Source: Halorussus aquaticus (GTDB taxonomy: Archaea; Halobacteriota; Halobacteria; Halobacteriales; Haladaptataceae). Taken from it: a stretch of 64,000 nucleotides of DNA. Positions within the stretch are counted from its first letter, which is position 1; each line of letters starts with the position of its first letter. The stretch is from positions 2,108,001 to 2,172,000 of the forward strand of contig NZ_CP100400.1 of NCBI RefSeq assembly GCF_024218795.1, read 5' to 3'. Positions 23,950-32,037 of the stretch are shown here, piece after piece. The notes beneath the pieces were generated by a model. The model saw nothing but the letters and a program-made list of their open reading frames with translations. It searched no databases and was not told the DNA's origin. The position numbers were made by a program, and so were the translations under genes.

Positions 23950-24017
23950 GGCAATTTCTCTCGGTGAAGTTGCGACCGGAGCGGAGCCTCGACCGATCTC
24001 GGCCCCGGTGTCGTCTG

Positions 24018-24060
24018 GCAGTAAAATATCCTGTTCCGCTTATATTCTTTTTGATTACTA
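24018..24060 (-). promoter_or_regulatory. AT-rich promoter region upstream of KaiC-like gene
   Basis: The segment read on the minus strand contains AAAAAGAATATAAGCGG followed by a second AT tract (ATATTTTAC). It is the only AT-rich block between the two minus-strand genes and lies about 75-110 bases upstream of the start at 23949. Confidence 0.45.
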
Positions 24061-24096
24061 TCGCGGCCTCGGCAGACGCTCGGTCGAGTCGGACCC

Positions 24097-25212
24097 TCAC
24101 GCGCTCAGACCCTCGATTCTGTCGAGCGACTGCTGGCGGATGTACTCGATAGCGATGCGGGTCAGGTGGTCGTCGGCGGCGGCGCAGTCGTCGGCGCGGT
24201 CGAGGTACGCCTCGACGATACGTCTGATTCGGGCCACTCCCGTCGCCCGGTCCTCGGCGACGTTCAACTCCGCGGTGACCGGCGTGAGCTGCGTCCCCCT
24301 GTCCTCGGGGTAGTCGTCGGTGTCGTCGAGTCCGATCTGTGCGCCGAGGACCATCAGCACGATGGCTCGTTTGAACCCCTCGCCCAACTCCACGCCGAGG
24401 TCGGCCTCGTACATGTTGAGCATGTCCTCGTAGAGGACGCCGACGCGGGCGTACTGAGTCGCGAAGTACGGGAGGTCGGTGGCCTCCTCGAAGAGGTCCG
24501 CGTCGGCGTCGGCGAACTTGTACTCCTCGCGGATGGCATCGACGACCGCCTCGCGCTCCTCGGACCCGGCGGCCGAGTCGTGGAACCGGTCGAGGAGTCG
24601 TCGGAACGCCTCGTCCTCGTCCTGATGGCGTTCCGAGAGTTCGACCGCGTGTTCGTAGGACGCTCGGACGGCGTCGGGGGTATCGTCGGCGTCGAACCAC
24701 GCTTCGACGCCCTCCTGCAAGCTCTGCTGTGCGAGTTCGGCGACGCGCTCGCGCGGCCGGAGGTTCGTCTCGAAGTCCTCGTACTCGTCGTCGTTGATGG
24801 CGTCGCGCATGTCGCCGTCGAGCAGCGCCCGGACGACGTTTCGGGTGGTCTCTCGGCCGCGGGCCACGAACTCGCGGTCCACGTCTCGACCGAGGCGCAC
24901 GAGGGGGACGTCTCCCGCCTCGACGTGGATGCGGCCGAGCGTCAACATCGCGGGCAGGACGAGACGCGTGTCGTAGTCGAACTGGGCCTGCTCGTCGGCC
25001 GCCCCGGGTGCCGGGTCGAGTTCGCCCGCCTCGCGTGCGTGCTGGAGGTCGCGCTCGACGCTCAGGAACAGCCGTTCGGTCATGGACTCGATTTCGGACT
25101 CGACCTCGTTGCGGAGCAACACCATGACGACCACGCGGGGGTCGTAGGTCTCGGCGAGGTGAGTCGCCAGCGCTCTCGCCGCCGCCGGAACTCGTGACCG
25201 AACGCTACCCAT
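24097..25212 (-). CDS. large helical protein, haloarchaeal hypothetical
   Basis: A 371-residue soluble protein, almost entirely predicted alpha-helical and very acidic, with no transmembrane segment or known catalytic motif that I can recognise. Notable parts are ETYDPRVVVMVLLRNEVESEI (about 20-40), FVARGRETTRNVVRAL, VLYEDMLNMYEADLGVELGE (about 275-295) and a C-terminal helix ending RIEGLSA. The start at 25212 (MGSVRSRV) leaves a 166-base divergent spacer with the GGGP-synthase-like gene, so the two may share regulation and a pathway. A lipid or membrane-adapter role would be speculation. Confidence 0.65.
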   Translation of the reverse strand: MGSVRSRVPAAARALATHLAETYDPRVVVMVLLRNEVESEIESMTERLFLSVERDLQHAREAGELDPAPGAADEQAQFDYDTRLVLPAMLTLGRIHVEAGDVPLVRLGRDVDREFVARGRETTRNVVRALLDGDMRDAINDDEYEDFETNLRPRERVAELAQQSLQEGVEAWFDADDTPDAVRASYEHAVELSERHQDEDEAFRRLLDRFHDSAAGSEEREAVVDAIREEYKFADADADLFEEATDLPYFATQYARVGVLYEDMLNMYEADLGVELGEGFKRAIVLMVLGAQIGLDDTDDYPEDRGTQLTPVTAELNVAEDRATGVARIRRIVEAYLDRADDCAAADDHLTRIAIEYIRQQSLDRIEGLSA

Positions 25213-25378
25213 GTGGTCGGAGAGTCGCCCGCCGCGGTATATCAGGGTTGTGGAACTGTCGTCGGGGAGTCCTCCGCTTTCGGGTCGTCTCCGATGCTGC
25301 GGAGCGATTCCGGTACCTGTCACTCTCCGCGCACGGAAGCGAGTTCTTTATCTGGGTGACGCCGGGTTATGGGCCTGT

Positions 25379-26671
25379 ATGACGAGTTTCGACGGCGTCG
25401 CGCGCCGACTCGGCCGCGTCGCCCGCGGGGTTACGTTGGCCGCTCGAACCGTGGTCCCCGTGGACACGAATCCGGTTCCGGCGGACTGGAGTCACGTCAC
25501 CAAAGTGGACCCGGAGGACGCCAAGAAACTCCCGCTGCTGTACCCCCTCTACCTGCGGCACACGAGCGCGGTGTCGGTCGGCGGGTCGGCCGACGTGACC
25601 CCCCGCAACACCGAGGAGACGTTCGAACTGCTCGGTCCCGCTTCGGTGCCGGTCTTCCACGAACCCAGCGGTCCCCGCCACGTCACGCTCCGGACCCGCG
25701 AGCAGGCCGACCTGCTCGCCATCCCCGAGGTGCTGAACGGCGACTCGGAGGCGCTGGTCGGTCAGTTAGGCGAGGCCACCGAGTACGTCCGCGAGGAGAT
25801 GGTGCCCGACCTGCTCGCCGACCGGACCCCGTGGCTCCCCGACTTCGCTGTCGAGGCGCTCGCCGACTTCGCCACCTCGTGGCTGCTCGCCGACGCCATC
25901 TTCGAGGCCTACGTCATCCAGAACCCAGACAGCGCCGCGGCCCGCGAGGCGAACGTTACCGAGACCGACCTGCTCACGCCCCGCGAATCCAAACAGCGAG
26001 CCATGGCCGCCGAGCGCCACCTCGGGAGCGAACTCGTCTACCTCGAATACTCGGGCACCTACGGCGGCGACGACGCCGCGGAGACGTTGGCAACCATCTC
26101 CGAGGGGCTGACGTGGTCGCGGCTCTGGTACGGCGGTGGAATCGACTCCCGCGAACGCGCCACCGCGATGCTCGACGCCGGCGCGGACGCAATCGTCGTC
26201 GGCGACGCCTTCCACCGCGTGGCCGACGAGGAGGCCGAACTCTGCGAGCGGGCGGCCGAAGACCTCGGTCCGGCAGCCTCCGCGTCCGCGGTCCGAGAGT
26301 GGGTCGGCGAGAACGTCGCCGTCGCCGACTCTCACGCCGCGGCTTACCTCGCCACGATTCCGTCCGTTCTGCACCCCGAACGAGTGGCCGAACGCTACCT
26401 GACCGCGACGGTTCGAACGTGGCTCCGCCTGCGCGAACTGGTGGAAGACGGGGCGAGCGTCCGGGCGAGTTCCACGGGGCAGTCGGAGAACGGTCTGGAC
26501 CTCGGGCGGACGCTCGGCGACGACGCGAGCGACGAACTCGGGTCGGACGACGCCGAACTGGTCCGACGCTGTCTGCTCGCACTCGTCGCCGACCGGAGCG
26601 ACGCCGACGGTCTCTCGTCTCTCGACGACGTACCGACCGACCACTTCGCACTCTCTGGGTCCTCCCTGTAG
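25379..26671 (+). CDS. GGGP synthase/PcrB-family prenyltransferase with C-terminal extension
   Basis: A 430-residue protein with a TIM-barrel prenyltransferase domain at about 30-300. Motifs of geranylgeranylglyceryl phosphate synthases are seen: HVTKVDPED (39-47, Mg-binding Asp), VSVGGSADVT (65-74), YLEYSGTYGG (about 220-229), LWYGGGIDS (about 248-256) and ADAIVVGDAF (about 270-279). This family joins sn-glycerol-1-phosphate to an isoprenyl diphosphate, the first ether bond of archaeal lipids. About 130 extra residues, mostly helical and acidic, follow the barrel; typical members are about 230-260 residues. It could therefore be a paralogue with an altered substrate. The start at 25379 is the first ATG before the conserved region. 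Confidence 0.8.
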   Translation: MTSFDGVARRLGRVARGVTLAARTVVPVDTNPVPADWSHVTKVDPEDAKKLPLLYPLYLRHTSAVSVGGSADVTPRNTEETFELLGPASVPVFHEPSGPRHVTLRTREQADLLAIPEVLNGDSEALVGQLGEATEYVREEMVPDLLADRTPWLPDFAVEALADFATSWLLADAIFEAYVIQNPDSAAAREANVTETDLLTPRESKQRAMAAERHLGSELVYLEYSGTYGGDDAAETLATISEGLTWSRLWYGGGIDSRERATAMLDAGADAIVVGDAFHRVADEEAELCERAAEDLGPAASASAVREWVGENVAVADSHAAAYLATIPSVLHPERVAERYLTATVRTWLRLRELVEDGASVRASSTGQSENGLDLGRTLGDDASDELGSDDAELVRRCLLALVADRSDADGLSSLDDVPTDHFALSGSSL

Positions 26672-26812
26672 TGGCCAGTAGACGCTCGTCGTCACTCTGA
26701 ACGACGTTACAACCGCTTCAGCAGGCAGTCTTACTCCCCGTTAACCGTCGAACGAATGAAAAGCGTCTTAACGCAGTTCGTCTAACCAGATGTTCGTGGC
26801 GGTACACTACGC

Positions 26813-26986
26813 ATGAGTCTCGCCCGGAAACTCGCACGTGTGGTCTGTGCCACAGACCCCGGTCCCGAGGAGACCTACGAGTGCAAGACCTGCGGGGCGA
26901 CGTTCTCGCTCGACCGACAGACGTGCCCCGACTGCGGCGGTTGCACCATCGACCGCACCGACTGGGACGTCGTCGTCTCGGGGTGA
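26813..26986 (+). CDS. 57-residue zinc-ribbon protein
   Basis: A short gene: MSLARKLARVVCATDPGPEE, then CKTCG (28-32) and CPDCG (42-46), then a short acidic end (TDWDVVVSG). The two CxxC knuckles in a small domain form a rubredoxin-like zinc ribbon; a third CGGC overlaps the second knuckle. Codon usage is strongly GC3 biased like the neighbours and the stop is followed by the tRNA gene. Such small zinc-finger proteins are common in haloarchaea and some affect motility or stress, but the target here is unknown. Confidence 0.7.
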   Translation: MSLARKLARVVCATDPGPEETYECKTCGATFSLDRQTCPDCGGCTIDRTDWDVVVSG

Positions 26987-27059
26987 GGGTTCGGTACGCC
27001 AGCACACGCCCGGTCGAAACCGCGGCGTTTAAAATGGACGGGGCAGTAGGATAAGGTGC

Positions 27060-27134
27060 GGGCGCTTAGCTCAGTCTGGACAGAGTACTTGGCTTCGGAC
27101 CAAGCTGTCGCGGGTTCAAATCCTGCAGCGCCCA
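27060..27134 (+). tRNA. tRNA-Arg (anticodon TCG)
   Basis: Cloverleaf: acceptor GGGCGCT/AGCGCCC, D arm GCTC/GAGT (one G-U pair), anticodon stem CTTGG/CCAAG with loop CTTCGGA (anticodon TCG, decoding CGA), T arm GCGGG/CCTGC with loop TTCAAAT, discriminator A. There is no intron and no encoded CCA. A promoter-like CGTTTAAAAT stretch lies about 30 bases upstream. Confidence 0.96.
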
Positions 27135-27348
27135 TACATTCTCGCAGAGATAATCACCCGATACTATTAGACTATCAGACGGATACGATTCTACTGTCGT
27201 TCGATCGGTTACCGACAGGTGAATTCCACCGGAGTTCGCGTACGTCCAAACTGGCCAGCACCGAGAGAATCAATGCGGATTGACGGTCAGTTCTCTTCTT
27301 GCACCAGAATACAGGGGTGTATTCGGCGAACGCCTACTTCGGACTCGG

Positions 27349-28746
27349 TTATTTTGTCGGTTCGACGTTGTGGTTCAGTCGGAACAGGTTCTCGGGATCC
27401 CACTCGTTTTTGACTTCGACTAACCGGTCGTAGTTTTCACGGTAGGCCGCCCGCTGGTCACCGACCTCCTCGGGGACGAAGTTGGCGTAGACGCCCCCTG
27501 TCGCGTGGGGAGTCATCGCTTCGTGCATATCGCGTGCCCAGGCGATACACTCTTCGTCCTGTTCGGAATCTTCCCACTGAGTATGCAGGTTCATTATGTA
27601 CTCCGCGTCGCGGTGGGGATAGGCCGTCGCATCGACTGGCAGGTCGTTGATTGCGCCGCCAAGATGGGGAATGGCAATCTCGGTCTCCGGGGTGGGGATC
27701 GTTTTGCCGTACTCTACGAACGTCTCTATCATGCCGTCAGTCATCTCGTCGAAGTTGTGGGATTTCCAGTAGTGCCGATTTCCAGCGGGGGCCAGACCGT
27801 CGAACGCCTGTTGCCAGCCCGCGTACGGGTGCGGGCCGACTGCGTCGGCGATGGGTTCGCCGATGTCGCGCACGGACCGGAGCACCTGCTCTCCCTCGTC
27901 CATCTCGCCGGCGTAGAACGTTGCCAGAATGACGACTTTCCGGCCGTGCCACTCCTCGGGGACGAACGGAAGCGGTGGCGCGTGCCGGATGACACACCAG
28001 ACCGTCGCATCGTTGGGCGCACTGGCGGCGAATTCGCGGAACCCCGAAAGGACCGCTCTGGCGTCGTCGAACGGATGGACGATCGGACCGGACAGCACGG
28101 TCGGACCGACCTCGTGCAGTTGGAACTCGAAGGAGGTGACGACGCCGAAGTTGCCGCCGCCGCCTTTGAGTCCCCAGAAGAGGTCGTCGTTTTCGTCCTC
28201 GCTCGCGTGGACGAGTTCGCCTCGAGCGGTGACGACGTCGGCCGAAATCAGGTTATCGACGGTCAGTCCGTGCTTCCGCGAGAGCCAGCCCCACCCACCG
28301 CCGAGTGTCAGTCCGGCGATACCGGTCGTCGAGTTGTAGCCGACGGGCGTGGCAAGTCCGAACGCCTGCGTCTCGTGGTCCAGTTCCCTGAGCACGACGC
28401 CCGGTTCGACGCGGGCCGTCTCCGCGTCCGGATCGACCCGCACCGAGTTCATCGGCGACAGGTCGATCACGAGCGCGTCGTCTTCGACGGCCCTGCCAGC
28501 GATGTTGTGGCCGCCGCCCTTCACCGAGATGGGGACGTCGTGCTCTTTTGCGAACGTCACTGCGCTGATGACGTCTGCAGGGCCAGCGCACTGTACGATA
28601 AGCGCCGGGTGTTTGTCTATCATCCCGTTCCAGACGGAGCGTGCCTCGTCGTAGCCCTCGTCGTCCGGTCGAACGAGGGTTCCGCGTAGGGTTCCTGCGA
28701 GTCCGTCAACAGCTTCGTTGTCCGATACGGGTGTTTCTTCTGACAT
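27349..28746 (-). CDS. FAD-binding oxidoreductase, berberine-bridge type
   Basis: A 465-residue flavoenzyme of the FAD_binding_4 plus BBE families. VKGGGHNIAGRA is at about 75-86; the His at 80 is the usual covalent flavin site. GYNSTTGIAGLTLGGGWGW (about 140-158) is the second FAD-binding part, and the C-terminal BBE segment (YRENYDRLVEVKNEWDPENL) ends the protein. Members oxidise sugars or alcohols, phenolics or polyketides using oxygen. Here the substrate is unknown and no pathway genes adjoin. The gene follows tRNA-Arg by about 215 bases in an area with more varied composition. Confidence 0.88.
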   Translation of the reverse strand: MSEETPVSDNEAVDGLAGTLRGTLVRPDDEGYDEARSVWNGMIDKHPALIVQCAGPADVISAVTFAKEHDVPISVKGGGHNIAGRAVEDDALVIDLSPMNSVRVDPDAETARVEPGVVLRELDHETQAFGLATPVGYNSTTGIAGLTLGGGWGWLSRKHGLTVDNLISADVVTARGELVHASEDENDDLFWGLKGGGGNFGVVTSFEFQLHEVGPTVLSGPIVHPFDDARAVLSGFREFAASAPNDATVWCVIRHAPPLPFVPEEWHGRKVVILATFYAGEMDEGEQVLRSVRDIGEPIADAVGPHPYAGWQQAFDGLAPAGNRHYWKSHNFDEMTDGMIETFVEYGKTIPTPETEIAIPHLGGAINDLPVDATAYPHRDAEYIMNLHTQWEDSEQDEECIAWARDMHEAMTPHATGGVYANFVPEEVGDQRAAYRENYDRLVEVKNEWDPENLFRLNHNVEPTK

Positions 28747-29004
28747 TTCTGATCCTGTCTAGGGATACGTGGTTAGACTACGTGAATGAGTGACAATTTC
28801 ACTCCGAGATGGTGTTACGAGTAACTGAGTGACACACGAGGAAATCACGGTGCTGAATGCAGGGTGGGTATTCAGCACGGGCCTGCGAATCCATCTAGAT
28901 TGCGGAGACGCGGAGGAAGTGCTCTCAACATCGTAGTACGACCCAGATAGACGGAAAGAGAGACTCGTGGCTCGTGTACCAGTTCTCTGCGGATACCCAT
29001 CGCG

Positions 29005-30465
29005 TCACTGCGCATCGTCGGCGACGAACTCGACGTCTCTGAACTCGAATCGGGCACCGCCTTCGGTACTTTCCGTGATAGAGAAGTCCCATCCGTACGC
29101 ATCAGCGAGTTCGGCGACGAACGTCAACCCCAACCCGGTCCCGCCCTCGTCGGACGTGTACCCCGCTTCCACCACCGCTGTTCGTTCGGACTCGTCGATT
29201 CCCGGCCCCGTGTCCTCAACGTAGAACCCATCGTCGAGTGTTCCGACTCGAACGGTAACCGACCCCTCGCTGTGTTCGACCGCGTTCCGGAACAGATTCT
29301 CCAGCACCTGTTGGAGATGCGCCGGATTCACCCGGAGGGTCTGGTTCGTCGCGACCTCGACTTCGGCCTTCCCGGTGTCGGTGTTCCCCCACGCCTCCGC
29401 GACGACCTTCGTCAGGTCGACTGCCTCTCGGTCACCGACTTCGTTCTCGTTCCGGGCCAGCACCAACAGGACGTCGATGAGTTCGTCTATCCGTCGGAGG
29501 GCGTCCGCTATTTGACCGATGGGCGCGTCGTCGTCCTCGTCGTCGACGAAATCGAGATATATCTGGGCTATCTGGAGCGGGTTACGGAGTTCGTGCGCCA
29601 GCATACTGGCAAATCGGTCGAGGCGTTCGTTCTGCTGTTTGAGTTCCCGTTCGATATCCTTGCGAGTGGAGATGTCGCGGAACGTCCCGACGAAGTAGTG
29701 TTCGCCGTCGTAGGTGAACTCGTTGAGCGAGATGGCCAGCGGCACCTCGTGGCCGTCTTTGTGCAACCCCGGCAGTTCGACGTACGTCCAGTCGATGTGC
29801 TTCTCGCCCGTTTGGAGGTAGCGTTGGAGGGCTTCGGCGTGAACGTCGCGGAGTCGTTCCGGAATGATCTGCATCTTCGAACCGCCGACGAGTTCCTCGG
29901 ACGGATAGCCGAGGATGCGTTCGACGGCAGGGTTCGCGTACCGGATGACGCTGTCGTTGTCGAGCATGATGATGCCGTCGGCGGACGCCTCCGCGAGTGC
30001 GTCGAACGCCTGACGGTGTTCGCCCGTCGCCTGAATCTCGGCGGCGGTGTCGGGCGATTCGACTTCGCGGACGACGCCGACAGTCCCGCAGAACTCGCCG
30101 TCCCGCCAGAGTCCGCTGAAGCAGACCTTGCACGGAACAGTGTCCCCGGTTCGTGTGACGACCGGAATAGAGAGATGAACCGCGTCCTGTGTCCCGTCGA
30201 GAATCTGGTCGCGTATGGCAGTCTCAGCCCGGACGACGTCCTCGACGTCGAGGAATCGGGAGATGTGTTCGCCCAAAACGGTGTCCCGGTCGTACCCGGT
30301 CAGGTCGATCAAGGCATCGTTCACGGCGACGAGATACCCTTCGCGGTCGAGGGAGTAGATTCCGTACGGGACTGCGTCGAGGAGGGTCTCGGCTGGAGTA
30401 CCGACGTTCGGGGGTGGGACCGCGTCCTCGGACTTCTCTGCGGGGTCAGTCGGCGGGTCTCCCAT
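29005..30465 (-). CDS. PAS-PAS sensor histidine kinase
   Basis: A 486-residue cytosolic two-component sensor without membrane spans. Two PAS domains (about 30-140 and 155-275) precede a HisKA dimerisation helix with phospho-acceptor in MLAHELRNPLQIAQ (His about 291) and an HATPase_c domain (N box LENLFRNAVEHS; G1 DTGPGID; G2 GGTGLGL). A PAC segment (FVGTFRDISTRKD) follows the second PAS. The start at 30465 lies just before the first PAS; the frame is open upstream without a domain. No response regulator is near. The kinase core is closely similar to that of the forward kinase starting at 33278. Confidence 0.92.
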   Translation of the reverse strand: MGDPPTDPAEKSEDAVPPPNVGTPAETLLDAVPYGIYSLDREGYLVAVNDALIDLTGYDRDTVLGEHISRFLDVEDVVRAETAIRDQILDGTQDAVHLSIPVVTRTGDTVPCKVCFSGLWRDGEFCGTVGVVREVESPDTAAEIQATGEHRQAFDALAEASADGIIMLDNDSVIRYANPAVERILGYPSEELVGGSKMQIIPERLRDVHAEALQRYLQTGEKHIDWTYVELPGLHKDGHEVPLAISLNEFTYDGEHYFVGTFRDISTRKDIERELKQQNERLDRFASMLAHELRNPLQIAQIYLDFVDDEDDDAPIGQIADALRRIDELIDVLLVLARNENEVGDREAVDLTKVVAEAWGNTDTGKAEVEVATNQTLRVNPAHLQQVLENLFRNAVEHSEGSVTVRVGTLDDGFYVEDTGPGIDESERTAVVEAGYTSDEGGTGLGLTFVAELADAYGWDFSITESTEGGARFEFRDVEFVADDAQ

Positions 30466-30610
30466 GAGAAATGGATTGCCGTCACAAGATGATAAGACCA
30501 CGGGTCGAGGTTCGACTGTGGGACAAGACCGCGGGACCATCTCCGAGGTTCACGCTCTGCCCTGATCGACTGGTGAGGAATCGATATCACGACTGGTGTT
30601 CGATTGGCGG

Positions 30611-31021
30611 TTACTCGCAGTCGGACACGCGGAAGGAGACCGTCGGTCCGGATCCGTCGTCGTGTACCGGGAGCAGAACCTCGGGGCAGCGTTCGGTTAT
30701 CTCGTTCAGAGACCTCCGTTGTCACTCGGTCCGCTCCAACAGTTTGTACGAGAGTGCGTAATCGTGTTCGTCCGTCGGGAGGCCGTCGAACACGCCGGAG
30801 GTAGCGTCGTGTTCGCCGTGGCGTGTCGGGAGCGAACGAGTTCGGTCGTACACGCTGTCTCCCCCTGCGTAAAGGCGAACCCTGACCTGATACGCTTCGG
30901 CGGTGTGATTGGAGACCGCTATCCGTTTACTCTCGACCGGGTCACTCAGCAGTGACGTGCATCCGGCCACGCCAACCACCCCACCGGTCCCGAGAGAAGA
31001 GAGCCACGACCTCCGGCGCAT
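30611..31021 (-). pseudogene. Tat lipoprotein gene interrupted by an in-frame TGA
   Basis: From 31021 the frame encodes a twin-Arg-like start (MRRRSWLSSLG), a lipobox VAGC at 18-21 and a beta-rich mature part (IAVSNHTAEAYQVRVRLYAGG), stopping at TGA 30722-30724 after 99 residues. Beyond this stop the same frame stays open for 36 more codons (Q RRSLNEITERCPEVLLP... VSFRVSDCE), ending in TAA at 30611. The tail has plausible protein sequence with the two cysteines typical of the C-terminal strand in this lipoprotein type. A point nonsense mutation (or sequence error) is the simplest reading; haloarchaea are not known to use selenocysteine. Confidence 0.5.
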
Positions 31022-31111
31022 GGTGTAGCCTTCGATTCACGACAGGTAGCTCTTTCTAGCCGAGCGTGGCCCGGAGACGGACAGCCACGGCCAGAATCGA
31101 GTCCGGAGTAC

Positions 31112-31132
31112 CTCCGAGCTATCGACTCGGAG
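31112..31132 (-). terminator. hairpin after SDR gene
   Basis: CTCCGAG-CTATCGA-CTCGGAG forms a perfect 7-bp stem that begins 4 bases past the stop of the SDR gene in the minus direction. No U-run follows, so intrinsic termination is only a possibility; it may protect the transcript 3' end. Confidence 0.35.
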
Positions 31133-31136
31133 TCGC

Positions 31137-31898
31137 TCACCCGCTCTCGTAGCCCCCGTCCACGACCATCCCGTGCCCGGTCACGTACGACGCGTGCTCG
31201 GAGAGGAGGAAGGCGACGCAGTCCGCGACTTCTTCGGGGTCGCCCAGTCGCTTGAGCGGGTACTGGTCGGCCATCTGCTCGCGCGCCCGGTCGGGATTAT
31301 CTCGGCCCTCGAAGTACGTGTCGGTCAACGGCGTATCGACGAAGCCCGGGCACACGGCGTTCACCCGGACGCCGTGTGGCCCGGCCTCCTGTGCGGCAGC
31401 TCGCGTGAAGTTCAGTACGGCACCTTTCGTTAGCGAGTACACCGACTGGCCGGGAAGCCCGAGTTTCCCCGCGATGGAGGACATGTTGACGATGGAGCCG
31501 TGTCCCTGCTCCTTCAAGAGCGGCAAGGCGGCGTGACAGCAGTTCCAGACGCCGTTGATGTTGACGTCCATCACGAAGTCACGGACGCTCTCCTCGACGT
31601 CCTCGATGGACTTGCCGGGGTGGCCCACCCCCGCGTTGTTGAAGAGTCCGTCCAGCCCGTACTCTTCGTGGGCGGCTTCGATTACACTCACTACCTGTTC
31701 GGGTTCGGTCACGTCGAGTTCGTGAGCCTCCGCCTCGCCGCCGTCTTCCCGGATGGTCTCTGCGACCTCCTCGGCACCGCCGGTGTTCACGTCGGTGACG
31801 ACTACCCTCGCGCCGTATTCGCCGCACCGTTTCGCAGTCGCCGCGCCGATTCCGGACGCGGCACCCGTAACGAGCACTGTTTTGCCATCGAGTCGCAT
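31137..31898 (-). CDS. short-chain dehydrogenase/reductase (SDR)
   Basis: A 253-residue classical SDR. The cofactor loop is VTGAASGIGAA (10-20), with Asp near 37 in VVTDVN, suggesting NAD(H) preference. NNAG lies near 87-90, catalytic Ser in NMSSIAG and the YxxxK pair in YSLTKG (about 151-155). The C-terminal PGFVDTPL and YVTGHGMVVDGGYESG segments match glucose-1-dehydrogenase/3-oxoacyl-ACP-reductase-like members. The substrate is undetermined. It is transcribed alone toward the lipoprotein remnant. Confidence 0.88.
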   Translation of the reverse strand: MRLDGKTVLVTGAASGIGAATAKRCGEYGARVVVTDVNTGGAEEVAETIREDGGEAEAHELDVTEPEQVVSVIEAAHEEYGLDGLFNNAGVGHPGKSIEDVEESVRDFVMDVNINGVWNCCHAALPLLKEQGHGSIVNMSSIAGKLGLPGQSVYSLTKGAVLNFTRAAAQEAGPHGVRVNAVCPGFVDTPLTDTYFEGRDNPDRAREQMADQYPLKRLGDPEEVADCVAFLLSEHASYVTGHGMVVDGGYESG

Positions 31899-32037
31899 GC
31901 CTTACCTACGCGCTCCTGTCGTATAACGTTACAACTTGCAGCGATAGTTCGACCGACCTTCGACGGAGAACTGTACGGTTGGCCGAGGACAGAGCGTGCG
32001 TCGTCGTCGCACACCGATTCGCGCGCTTACCGCCTCT

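Noticed and set aside
27060-27134. tRNA-Arg as an integration site with a flanking repeat.
   Set aside because: I did not find a second copy of its 3' end within the window and no integrase gene follows, so no element boundaries can be drawn.
30722-30724. Selenocysteine at the in-frame TGA of the lipoprotein gene.
   Set aside because: No SECIS-like hairpin was recognised and haloarchaea are not known to have the selenocysteine system; a nonsense mutation is simpler.
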